DNA from: Catenulispora rubra
GTDB taxonomy: Bacteria; Actinomycetota; Actinomycetes; Streptomycetales; Catenulisporaceae
DNA: 37,403 bases
Reading direction: 5' to 3'
NCBI RefSeq assembly: GCF_015356825.1
Contig: NZ_JAACYW010000090.1
Span: forward strand, 1 to 37,403
Shown here: positions 14,361-21,558 of the stretch, one piece after another
Layout: each line of letters opens with the position of its first letter
Numbering within the stretch: position 1 is the first letter of the stretch
The notes under the pieces: model-generated
What the model was told of the DNA's origin: nothing
Seen by the model: the letters and a program-made list of their open reading frames with translations, nothing else
Database searches by the model: none
Made by a program: the position numbers and the translations under genes

Positions 14361-16385
14361 ATGACGACGACTTCACCTTATGGGACCTGGCGTTCTCCGA
14401 TCAGCGCCGCCGACGTGGCCCGCGGTACGAAGGTACTGGGCTGGCCCGCGATGGTGGGCGACGAGGTCTGGTGGAGTGAGAGTCGGCCCGACGAGGGCGG
14501 CCGGATCACGGTCATGCGTTCGGCGGCGGATGGAAGCGGGAGCGTGGAGCTGCTTCCGGCGCCGTGGTACGCGCGGACCCGCGTGCACGAGTACGGCGGC
14601 CGGTCCTGGATCGCGATCCCCGAGGACGGCGGGCCCGCGCTGGTCTTCGCGAACTTCGCTGACCAGCGGGTTTATCGGCTCGCGCCGGGCGCGTCCGAGC
14701 CGGTCGCGCTGACGCCCGAGCCTTCGAGGCCTGGTGCGCTGCGCTATGCGGAGCTGACGCCGTCGCCCGACGGTCGTGAGATCTGGTGTGTGCGGGAGTC
14801 CCATTCAGACGACCACAAGGTCAGCCGGGCTTTCGTCGCGATCCCTTTGTCCGGCTCCGGCGCGGTTCGCGTCCTCGGCACCGACACGCACTTCCTGTCC
14901 TCGCCCCGGATCTCGCCGGACGGCCGTCGCTTGGCGTGGATCGGGTGGGAGCACCCGAACATGCCCTGGGACGGCACGCTGCTGCGGGTCGCGGAGATCG
15001 GCGACGGGGGAGTGCTCGGCGAGCCGGTGACGGTGCTCGGCGGTGCTGAGGAGTCGGTCACGCAGCCGACGTGGATCGACGACACGTCGCTGTACGCCGT
15101 CTCGGACCGTTCCGGCTGGTGGAACCTGTACCGGGTCGGCGTGGAGGGCGGCGACGGCGACGGCCCGCAGGCGCTGTGTCTGCGCGCTGAGGAGTTCTGC
15201 TCGGCGCCGTGGCTCCTGGGCTGGCACACCTACGTCGTGCTGCGCGACGGCCGGATCGTCGCGTCGCACGGCCGCGGGAGCCTTGCCCTCGGCGTGCTCG
15301 ACCCGAAGACCGGTGAGCTGGACGACCTCGACCTGCCGTACACCTCCTGGGGCACCATGGCGACCGACGGAGACGCGGTCACGGCGTGGGCCGCGAGCCC
15401 GACCACCGCGTCGCGGATCGTGCGTGTCGACATCGCGAACGGGGCGGCCGGGGCGGCCGGTGCGGCCGAAGTCGTCGCGGAGTCCGTGGACCCGGCGAAC
15501 ATGCCGGACGCCGGCTACCTGCCGCTGCCGGAGGCCGTCGTGTCGACCGGCCCGGGCGGCCGCGAGGTCCACGCCAACGTCTACCCGCCGAACAACCGGG
15601 ACTTCGCGGCGCCCGAGGGCGAACTGCCGCCCTACGTCGTGCACGTCCACGGCGGGCCCACCGCGCAGTCCAGGATGGAGTTCAGCCTCGACGTCGCCTA
15701 CCTGACCAGCCGGGGCATCGGGGTCCTGGATGTCAACTACGGCGGTTCCACCGGCTACGGCCGCGAGTACCGCAACAGGCTGCGCGGGCAGTGGGGCGTG
15801 GTGGACGTCGAAGACTCCGTCGCCGCCGTCACCGGCCTGGCCGACACCGACCGCGCCGACCGTGCCCGCCTGGCGATCAGCGGCGGCAGCGCGGGCGGCT
15901 GGACGACCCTGTGCGCCCTGGTCGGCACCGACGTGTTCGCCTGCGGCACGTCCCTGTTCGGCGTCTCGGACCTGAGCGCCCTGGCCGAGGACACCCACGA
16001 CTTCGAGTCCCGCTACCTCGACTCCATGGTCGGCCCCCTCCCCGAAGCGGCACAGATCTACGCCGACCGCGCCCCGGTGAACCGAGTGGACACCCTGAGC
16101 TGCCCGGTCCTCCTCCTCCAGGGCGAAGACGACCCGGTCGTCCCACCCTCGCAGTCCGAGAAGTTCGCCGCAGCCCTCGCCGACAAGGGCATCCCCTACG
16201 CCTACCTGCTGTTCGCCGGCGAACAGCACGGCTTCCGCAAGGCGGAGAACCAGATCACCTCGCTGGAGGCGGAGCTCTCGTTCTACGGGCAGGTGTTCGG
16301 CTTCGAGCCGGCCGGGATCCCCGTGGTGGAGCTGCGGACGGGTCGGGACGCTTCGACCGGGAAGCCGTACATCGACCGGCGGTAG
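14361..16385 (+). CDS. S9-family prolyl-oligopeptidase-like serine peptidase
   Basis: A 674-residue dipeptidyl aminopeptidase/acylaminoacyl-peptidase-type enzyme. Residues 1 to about 400 form a beta-propeller (repeated strands such as SPDGREIWCVRESHSD and SPDGRRLAWIGWEHPNMPWDGT) that gates substrate entry. The alpha/beta-hydrolase domain holds HGGP, the nucleophile in SGGSAGGW (Ser510), GEDDPVVPPSQS (Asp591) and GEQHGF (His623). No signal peptide, so it is probably a cytoplasmic peptidase for short peptides. The ATG at 14361 has no usable Shine-Dalgarno spacing; TATGGT at 14349-14354 suggests a leaderless transcript. A GAAGAAGAA run at about residues 362-371 comes from 9-bp repeats and lies in the propeller. 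Confidence 0.92.
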   Translation: MTTTSPYGTWRSPISAADVARGTKVLGWPAMVGDEVWWSESRPDEGGRITVMRSAADGSGSVELLPAPWYARTRVHEYGGRSWIAIPEDGGPALVFANFADQRVYRLAPGASEPVALTPEPSRPGALRYAELTPSPDGREIWCVRESHSDDHKVSRAFVAIPLSGSGAVRVLGTDTHFLSSPRISPDGRRLAWIGWEHPNMPWDGTLLRVAEIGDGGVLGEPVTVLGGAEESVTQPTWIDDTSLYAVSDRSGWWNLYRVGVEGGDGDGPQALCLRAEEFCSAPWLLGWHTYVVLRDGRIVASHGRGSLALGVLDPKTGELDDLDLPYTSWGTMATDGDAVTAWAASPTTASRIVRVDIANGAAGAAGAAEVVAESVDPANMPDAGYLPLPEAVVSTGPGGREVHANVYPPNNRDFAAPEGELPPYVVHVHGGPTAQSRMEFSLDVAYLTSRGIGVLDVNYGGSTGYGREYRNRLRGQWGVVDVEDSVAAVTGLADTDRADRARLAISGGSAGGWTTLCALVGTDVFACGTSLFGVSDLSALAEDTHDFESRYLDSMVGPLPEAAQIYADRAPVNRVDTLSCPVLLLQGEDDPVVPPSQSEKFAAALADKGIPYAYLLFAGEQHGFRKAENQITSLEAELSFYGQVFGFEPAGIPVVELRTGRDASTGKPYIDRR

Positions 16386-16394
16386 CGGCCTTCT

Positions 16395-16460
16395 TTTCGT
16401 CACGGTCCCAGCGACGCCGCGACGAAACAAATCATCACTCTCAGCGTGCCGAAATTCGGC
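16395..16460 (+). promoter_or_regulatory. Candidate TetR operator upstream of the amidohydrolase
   Basis: TTTCGTCACG (16395-16404) and CGCGACGAAA (16418-16427) form a 9/10 inverted repeat. The first half-site is identical to both half-sites flanking the promoter of the TetR gene at 18945. A second dyad, GCCGAA-A-TTCGGC, lies at 16448-16460. These sit 74-139 bases before the amidohydrolase start. Confidence 0.6.
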
Positions 16461-16533
16461 GTGAAACCCTTTGTGTAGTCGGGTAATAGTAGCCTTTCCG
16501 CACTCATCAAGCCGAGTGTGTACAGTGCTGATT

Positions 16534-18069
16534 ATGACTCGTACTACGTATTCGTTGTCGCGTCGCACGGTCCTCGTCGGCGGGCTCGCGGCCGCGACCG
16601 CGGCTGCCGGCGTGGAGGCCGTGCCGGCAGCCGCCGCCGCGACTGAGCGCGCGGCGGCAGCCGGCGCAGAGCTCGCACTCACTCACGCCGCCGTCGTCGA
16701 TCCCGTCAGTGGCCTGACTCGCCGGGACACCACCGTCCTCATGCGCGGTGACCGCATCGTCCTGACAGGCCCGTCCGCGCAGGTGCCGATCCCCGCCGGC
16801 GCGACCGTCGTCGACCTGCGCGGCAAGTTCGTGATCCCGGGGCTGGCCGACATGCACACGCACGGCCTGGCCTTCGAGCAGATCGACCCGGCGCTCTACG
16901 TCGCCAACGGCGTGACCACGGTCCGGGAGATGGCCGGCAACGCGCTGGTGCGGGAATGGCGCCCGAAGATCGAGGCGGGCACGCTGCTCGGGCCGCGGTA
17001 CACGATCGGCAGCCGGATCATCGACGGCTTCCCCACGATCTGGGAGCCCAAGCTGCTGGCAGTGCTCTCCGTGGCCGACGCTGAGCAGGGTCGTCAGGCG
17101 GTGCGGCAGGTGGTCGGCGAGGGGGCGGATTTCGTCAAGGTGTACTCGCGCGTCTCGGAGCCGGCGCTGCGGGGGATCGCCGCCGAGTCGCGGGCGCAGG
17201 GGATCCGCTTCGCGGGCCACTGTCCCGACCAAGTGCCGATGGAAGAGGCGGCCGCGCTCGGCCAGGCCAGCTTCGAGCACCTGTTCTGGACGCTGTTGGG
17301 CAGCTCGTCGCGCGAGCCTGAGATCCGTACCCGGATCCAGCAGATCCGGCTGGCCCAGGGTGACTACGCGGGCTGGTTCCAGGACATCCACCCGCTGGAG
17401 ATGCTCGCGTCCGGCACGCACAGCCCGGCTCGGGCGCAGGCCCTCTACGCGCGGCTGGCCCACCACCGCAGCCGCCAGGTATCGACCCTGATCATGCACT
17501 ACGGCCTCGACCACGCGCGCACGCTGGACCAGAACGACCCGCGCGACCGCTACCTGCCCGCGCCGTCGAAGGCCGGCCTGGACTACGCCCTGAACGACAT
17601 GTACCTCAAGGACCGGGCCCCGGCCGACGACGCCGGCTGGGCCGCGCTGTTCGAACACCGGCTGCGCCTGGTCGGTGAGATGCACCGGGCCGGCGTGCCG
17701 ATCATGGTCGGCACCGACACCGGCACCCCCGGGACCGTCCCCGGCTTCTCCGTGCACGACGAGCTGCGCCTGCTGGTCGAGGCCGGCCTCAGCGCCCGCG
17801 CCGCGCTCTACGCCGCGACCGTCGAGCCCGCGGACTTCCTCGGCACTGCCTCCGGCCGCGTCGCCGCGGGATGCGTGGCCGACCTGGCCGTGCTGGACGC
17901 GAACCCGTTGCAGGACATCACGAACACCACGAAGCTGTCCGGCGTCGTCGTCCGCGGCCGCTACGTCGGGCCGGACGAACGCGCGCAGCTGCTGGCGGAC
18001 GTCGAGCGGGCCGCCGGGAGCATCACCGACTCGGCGACCGCAGCAGCCGGCTGCCCGTGCCACGGCTGA
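16534..18069 (+). CDS. Tat-exported metal-dependent amidohydrolase
   Basis: A 511-residue amidohydrolase (imidazolonepropionase/Xaa-Pro-dipeptidase-like branch). A twin-arginine signal, SLSRRTVLVGGLAAATAAAG, is followed by the small beta-sandwich and the TIM barrel. Metal ligands are visible: DMHTHG (His108, His110), FVKVYS (Lys202, likely carboxylated), AGHCPDQ (His229), FEHLFW (His249) and VGTDTG (Asp395), the full set for a binuclear site. The end GCPCHG is cysteine-rich. Substrate unknown; related exported enzymes hydrolyse cyclic amides, lactones or proline peptides. The ATG at 16534 lacks a ribosome-binding site; TACAGT at 16521-16526 fits a leaderless start. It converges with a TetR gene that shares its operator motif. 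Confidence 0.88.
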   Translation: MTRTTYSLSRRTVLVGGLAAATAAAGVEAVPAAAAATERAAAAGAELALTHAAVVDPVSGLTRRDTTVLMRGDRIVLTGPSAQVPIPAGATVVDLRGKFVIPGLADMHTHGLAFEQIDPALYVANGVTTVREMAGNALVREWRPKIEAGTLLGPRYTIGSRIIDGFPTIWEPKLLAVLSVADAEQGRQAVRQVVGEGADFVKVYSRVSEPALRGIAAESRAQGIRFAGHCPDQVPMEEAAALGQASFEHLFWTLLGSSSREPEIRTRIQQIRLAQGDYAGWFQDIHPLEMLASGTHSPARAQALYARLAHHRSRQVSTLIMHYGLDHARTLDQNDPRDRYLPAPSKAGLDYALNDMYLKDRAPADDAGWAALFEHRLRLVGEMHRAGVPIMVGTDTGTPGTVPGFSVHDELRLLVEAGLSARAALYAATVEPADFLGTASGRVAAGCVADLAVLDANPLQDITNTTKLSGVVVRGRYVGPDERAQLLADVERAAGSITDSATAAAGCPCHG

Positions 18070-18072
18070 GCA

Positions 18073-18100
18073 TCAGGCGTCAGGCGTCAGGCGTCATGCG
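18073..18100. repeat. Four tandem 7-bp repeats at a convergent gene junction
   Basis: TCAGGCG occurs three times (18073, 18080, 18087), followed by TCATGCG (18094). The array lies between the stop of the amidohydrolase and the stop of the TetR gene, the last copy covering the TetR stop codon. Confidence 0.8.
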
Positions 18101-18945
18101 GGGCTTGCGGATCCTGCGGTGCTGGCCGGCTCCAGCATCAGCCCGAATCCATCCAAGAGACGCTGAAGTCCGAACTCGAACAGCGCTTCCGACTCAGTGG
18201 CCTGTAACGCCTCCTCGCCGAACTGCGACACCATCGGCAGGTCCCGAGAGCTGCGCTGGAAAGCGTCCTTGCGCGCTGCCATCCAGTCCCGCCGATTGAC
18301 CCCGCCACTGCGCGGCCCGTGCCCCTGCGACAACGCGATGCTCTGCACGAACGAGCTGACCAGCGCCGCGATCTGCACCATGGCCTGGTACGGGAAGCCG
18401 CAGTCCGCCAACGTCCGCAAACGCCAGTCCGTGTAAGCCATCAGATTCCGGCTCGCGGGTGGGTGCGAAATCAGGTCGGCGACCCGGGGCAGCCACGGAT
18501 GCGCCTGGTAGAGCTCCCATTCCGCGCGGGCGGACAGTTCGAGCTTCGCCCGCCAGCCGTCCGGCCCACCGGTCTGGAGCCCAGTGATTTCGGATCCGTC
18601 GGCCTCGGGCAGCAACCGCTCACCGAACACGGCATCAGTGATTAGATCGATTAGCTCATCGCGGCCGGCGACGTACCGGTACAGCGACATCACCCCGACC
18701 CCGAGGCGAGCGGCGACGCCCCGCATGGTCAGGGCCTGGGCACCCTCATCGTCGGCCAGCCCGATCGCGGCCCGCACGATCTGCTCGACCCCCAACGTCA
18801 CGCGCTCGGCCGGTTCGACGCCCTCGACGCCCCGGTCGGCGACCCGCTCCCGGTACGCCTTGCTCCGACACGCCCGCGAGCAGTACCTCGGCGGCCGGCC
18901 CCGGCCCACGGCGGTCAACGAGGTGCCGCAGACCCGGCAGTCCAT
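18094..18945 (-). CDS. TetR-family regulator with N-terminal zinc-finger-like motif
   Basis: A 283-residue regulator. The first 27 residues hold CRVC...RYCSRAC (Cys3, Cys6, Cys22, Cys26), a CxxC/CxxxC zinc-binding pattern followed by a basic helix. The TetR helix-turn-helix follows at about 50-100 (EQIVRAAIGLADDEGAQALTMRGVAARLGVGVMSLYRYVAGRDELI). The rest is a helical ligand-binding domain of the TetR_C type. ATG 18945 has AAGGA at 7 nt. Its promoter has TATAGT at 18982-18977, flanked by inverted copies of TTTCGTCACG, so it probably represses itself and, through the same motif, the convergent amidohydrolase. The zinc motif may add DNA contacts or sense redox or metal (inference). Confidence 0.88.
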   Translation of the reverse strand: MDCRVCGTSLTAVGRGRPPRYCSRACRSKAYRERVADRGVEGVEPAERVTLGVEQIVRAAIGLADDEGAQALTMRGVAARLGVGVMSLYRYVAGRDELIDLITDAVFGERLLPEADGSEITGLQTGGPDGWRAKLELSARAEWELYQAHPWLPRVADLISHPPASRNLMAYTDWRLRTLADCGFPYQAMVQIAALVSSFVQSIALSQGHGPRSGGVNRRDWMAARKDAFQRSSRDLPMVSQFGEEALQATESEALFEFGLQRLLDGFGLMLEPASTAGSASPA

Positions 18946-18954
18946 CGGGTGTCC

Positions 18955-19003
18955 TTTCGTCACGCTCTGCCGGATCACTATATCGTCCCGCCGCGTGACG
19001 AAA
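18955..19003 (-). promoter_or_regulatory. TetR promoter flanked by 10-bp inverted operator halves
   Basis: TTTCGTCACG (18955-18964) and CGTGACGAAA (18994-19003) are perfect inverted repeats 29 bp apart. The minus-strand -10 TATAGT (18982-18977) lies between them. One half overlaps the -35 region, the other the ribosome-binding region, a layout suited to autorepression. Confidence 0.7.
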
Positions 19004-19038
19004 TCAGGGGGCGTCGGCGACAGCGTCATCGGCCGCCG

Positions 19039-19425
19039 TCAGAACATCCCGTTGTCGTTCGCAGCGGCCTTGGGCACCTCCTGAATGACGTCCCAGTGCT
19101 CGACGACCTTGCCGTCCTCCAGCCGGAAGAAGTCCGCCAGCGCGCGCCCGGGGTTGTCCGTGCCGGGCTCCAGGTCGAGGTGGGAGTGCGTGACGACCAG
19201 GTCGCCCTCGGCGATCACCCGCTTGATGTCCAGCCGCAGGTTCGGGTACTCGCCCCGCAGCCAGGTCACGAAACCGATGAAGGCCTCCGGGCCGTCCTGG
19301 GCGTCCGGGTTGTGCTGCACGTACCGGGGCCCGAAGTGGTCGGCGACCGCCTTCTGCGGATTCCCGCCGAACGCGGTCTGGTAGTAGTCGACGACGACCT
19401 GCTTGTTGCGCTCGAGGTCCGTCAT
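19039..19425 (-). CDS. SnoaL-like / NTF2-fold protein
   Basis: A 128-residue alpha+beta-barrel protein of the SnoaL-like (predicted ester cyclase) group: NKQVVVDYYQTAFGGNPQKAVADHFGPRYVQHNPDAQDGPEAFIGFVTWL..., then DLVVTHSHLDLEPG...ADFFRLEDGKVVEHWDVIQEVP. The pattern YVQHNP...HWDVIQ marks the cavity residues of this family. Family members include polyketide cyclases and small hydrolases; many are orphan enzymes. The ATG at 19425 has GGAG at 6-nt spacing. It is divergent from a TetR gene at 19545, with a dyad in between, and is the likely regulatory target of that TetR. Its stop is 93 bp from the start of the upstream TetR gene on the same strand. Confidence 0.85.
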   Translation of the reverse strand: MTDLERNKQVVVDYYQTAFGGNPQKAVADHFGPRYVQHNPDAQDGPEAFIGFVTWLRGEYPNLRLDIKRVIAEGDLVVTHSHLDLEPGTDNPGRALADFFRLEDGKVVEHWDVIQEVPKAAANDNGMF

Positions 19426-19478
19426 GGAACGCTCCGATCTGGTGCGGATCTGCTGCCGATGATCGTGGATGAGTTCTC

Positions 19479-19501
19479 AAAACTGGTGTCACTACAACTT
19501 T
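19479..19501. promoter_or_regulatory. Dyad operator between SnoaL-like and TetR genes
   Basis: Centred on 19490 the sequence is symmetric in the pattern AAA-N2-TG-N2-GT-N-AC-N2-CA-N2-TTT (core TGGTGTCACTACA). This is the usual size and spacing of a TetR-dimer site and lies in the middle of the 119-bp divergent spacer. Confidence 0.55.
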
Positions 19502-19544
19502 AGCTCACCCTCATGATCGCGCAACCTGGCTATCCTGGGAGGCC

Positions 19545-20246
19545 ATGAGCTCCCACACGGTCGACTGGAGTGCGCTGCGCGCGCCGGGCACCGACGCCGG
19601 TCCGGCTGCCGGACGCCGGGAGAGCCGCAAGCGCGCGACCCGCCAGCTGCTGGTCGACACCGCCACCGAGATGTTCCTGGAGCGCGGCTTCGACGCGGTG
19701 ACCGTCGTGGAGATCGCCCGCGTCTGCGGGGTGTCGCCGACCACTGTCTTCAACCACTTCCCGACCAAGGAGTCCCTGGTCCTGGACGTTCCGGCCGACC
19801 TGCTCGGCGCGCTCCGGGCCGGGCTCGCCGATCCGGGCACGCCGCCGGTCGAGGCCATGGCGCGGATCCTGGCCGGCGAGCTGGACCACCTGATCGCCTG
19901 GCTCGAAGCCCAGGACGACCAGGTGTGGGCCGCCGCGGCGGTGCAGCGCTTCGAGGCCATGGTCCGCGACACCCCGGCGCTGCGGGCCCACCACCGCGAC
20001 ATGCTCGCCCGGATGACCGACGCGGCCTGCGAGGCGCTGGCTGCGAGGGCCGGGCTGACCCCCGGCGATCCTGAGCCGCAGATCGCTGCGACCGCGCTGG
20101 TGGGCCTGTGGAGCGTCCAGGTCAACTCCTCCTGCGCGCACCTGGACGGGCAGCGGAACCCGGCGCAGGTGCGCGACGCCGTCACCGCCGAGGTCCGCCG
20201 CGCCGCGCAGCTGCTCGCCACCGGTCTGGCCACCTTCGCACCCTGA
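19545..20246 (+). CDS. TetR/AcrR-family transcriptional regulator
   Basis: A 233-residue TetR repressor. The helix-turn-helix lies at about residues 28-80 (RKRATRQLLVDTATEMFLERGFDAVTVVEIARVCGVSPTTVFNHFPTKESLVLD), preceded by an unusual ~25-residue disordered leader. The remainder is the ligand-binding helical domain; the ligand is unknown. ATG 19545 has GGGAGG only 2 nt upstream, too close for normal use, and TATCCT at 19531-19536, so the mRNA may be leaderless. It is divergent from the SnoaL-like gene and very likely regulates it and itself through the dyad at 19479-19501. It converges with the GH114 gene. Confidence 0.88.
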   Translation: MSSHTVDWSALRAPGTDAGPAAGRRESRKRATRQLLVDTATEMFLERGFDAVTVVEIARVCGVSPTTVFNHFPTKESLVLDVPADLLGALRAGLADPGTPPVEAMARILAGELDHLIAWLEAQDDQVWAAAAVQRFEAMVRDTPALRAHHRDMLARMTDAACEALAARAGLTPGDPEPQIAATALVGLWSVQVNSSCAHLDGQRNPAQVRDAVTAEVRRAAQLLATGLATFAP

Positions 20247-20317
20247 TCCGCTCGCGGCGCTCCAGGCGTCTACCGGCGGCGGTCCACTGCCTTACCGGGT
20301 CGGTCGTCGACGAGTTG

Positions 20318-20362
20318 GTCAATGACAGGGCAGTCAGCGACAGAGCGGTCAGCGACAGGGCT
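20318..20362. repeat. Three tandem 15-bp repeats over the GH114 stop codon
   Basis: GTCAATGACAGGGCA (20318), GTCAGCGACAGAGCG (20333) and GTCAGCGACAGGGCT (20348) are contiguous. The third copy contains the minus-strand TGA of GH114 at 20349-20351, so the array is a duplication of the gene end into the convergent spacer. Confidence 0.8.
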
Positions 20363-21212
20363 GGAAGACGCTGTCGTCCAGGTTCAGCGCGTACAGCACA
20401 CCGTTGAAGTTGTTGGCGTTGTCGGCGGCGCAGAAGGCGTCGGTCGACAGGTTGTACTCGGCCTGGAATACCGGCTTGCCCGCGTTGACGAACTGGTCCA
20501 GCCCGTAGCCGCCGTTCTGCGCGGTGGTGCACTGGCTGTACTGGTTGCACTGCTCGTCCAGGGCGCCGTCGAAGTACGGCAGCAGGTCGGGGATCTGCGC
20601 GCCGTCGTTCTTCAGCAGCACGCTCATGCCCCGTGCGTGGGCGTCGTCGGCGAGCGTGGCGTTGTAGTACAGCTGGTCGGCCGCGGTCAGCGGGAAGCCG
20701 GTGTTGTTGGTGTAGCCGTCGACGTTGTCGAGCTCGACCATGTCGAAGCCCTTCGACTGGCACATGTCCAGCCGCGCGTCCATGATCTGCCGCAGCGCGC
20801 TTGCGGAGTTCTGAATCTCCCGGACATCCAGCCACTTCTCATTCGGCCAGCCGTCCATCACATTTCCCAGCACGGAAGCGGGGAATCGGGACGCGTCGGG
20901 TCTGCCGTTCTCGTAGCTGCCGGCGGAGATGTAGCACACCACTTTGATGCCCGCGGCGTGCAGCGAATTGACGTCGCTCGCGGAATTGTTGAACCCGTCC
21001 ACGTCGTACATTGAGACGTTGCGATAAGGCGCGGTCGGAACCTGGCTCAGCACCCAGTTCCACGACGTGTTCAGGTCCGGGTGCCAGCAGCTGTCGCAGG
21101 CCACCGGGCTCGGCGGCGCCGGTGCGTCGGCGAACGCGGCGGGGGAGTTGAGCAGGGCGGTGGCAAGTGCGGCGGTCGCGGCCACGGGCAGCAGTTTACG
21201 TCCAATGGGCAC
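20349..21212 (-). CDS. Secreted GH114-family endo-alpha-1,4-polygalactosaminidase-like enzyme
   Basis: A 287-residue exported enzyme. A Sec signal covers about residues 1-28 (MPIGRKLLPVAATAALATALLNSPAAFA). The mature part is a TIM barrel of the GH114/TM1410 type: WNWVLSQVP at the start, MYDVDGFN, KVVCYISAGSYENGRPD, WLDVRE, and KGFDMVELDNVDGY, where the acidic residues at strand ends are the expected catalytic and substrate contacts. Cysteines in the second half suggest disulfides. GH114 enzymes cut alpha-1,4-galactosamine polymers of fungal walls and some bacterial biofilms. GTG 21212 has GGAGG at 6-nt spacing. It is divergent from a GH64 glucanase. Confidence 0.88.
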   Translation of the reverse strand: MPIGRKLLPVAATAALATALLNSPAAFADAPAPPSPVACDSCWHPDLNTSWNWVLSQVPTAPYRNVSMYDVDGFNNSASDVNSLHAAGIKVVCYISAGSYENGRPDASRFPASVLGNVMDGWPNEKWLDVREIQNSASALRQIMDARLDMCQSKGFDMVELDNVDGYTNNTGFPLTAADQLYYNATLADDAHARGMSVLLKNDGAQIPDLLPYFDGALDEQCNQYSQCTTAQNGGYGLDQFVNAGKPVFQAEYNLSTDAFCAADNANNFNGVLYALNLDDSVFQPCR

Positions 21213-21453
21213 TTCGGTCCTCCAGTGTCGGTCCGTGCTCGGAATTCTTCTTGGCGATTTTCTACAACCGTCGGAATAGGGCGTCCAGTGGTTGACCCTG
21301 AAACGCTCATCTGGTGTGAGCGAATGACGGATTCGGGCAGTCTCGCGTGAGCTGCAGCAACCGGATAATGAGCACCCCGATGATCACGAAGCGGTGCCGG
21401 GCCGACCGCCCAGCTGCCGTAAGTTGCGCAACTTTCATTCCGCGGTCGAAGTC
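21213..21453. promoter_or_regulatory. Divergent regulatory spacer of GH114 and GH64
   Basis: This is the GH114 side of the 346-bp spacer between the two genes. It includes a perfect 14-bp palindrome AAGTTGCGCAACTT at 21421-21434, 20 bp upstream of the GH64 -35 box, a position typical of an activator site. No clear promoter for GH114 was identified on the minus strand. Confidence 0.5.
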
Positions 21454-21508
21454 TTGCAAGGTCCTGTCACAGTCTCTATGTTGTGCATCGCAGCTTCCGG
21501 AAACGTTT
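21454..21508 (+). promoter_or_regulatory. GH64 promoter and LacI-type operator
   Basis: TTGCAA (21454-21459) and TATGTT (21477-21482) are spaced by exactly 17 bp. About 12 bp past the predicted start point is the palindrome AAACGTTT (21501-21508, within GGAAACGTTTGC), the core of LacI-family operators. The same core lies in the LacI gene's own control region at 33216-33227. Confidence 0.65.
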
Positions 21509-21558
21509 GCGGCGCTTGGCACCTTCTGGATAACCCCACAGTTCACGAAGGAGTTGCG

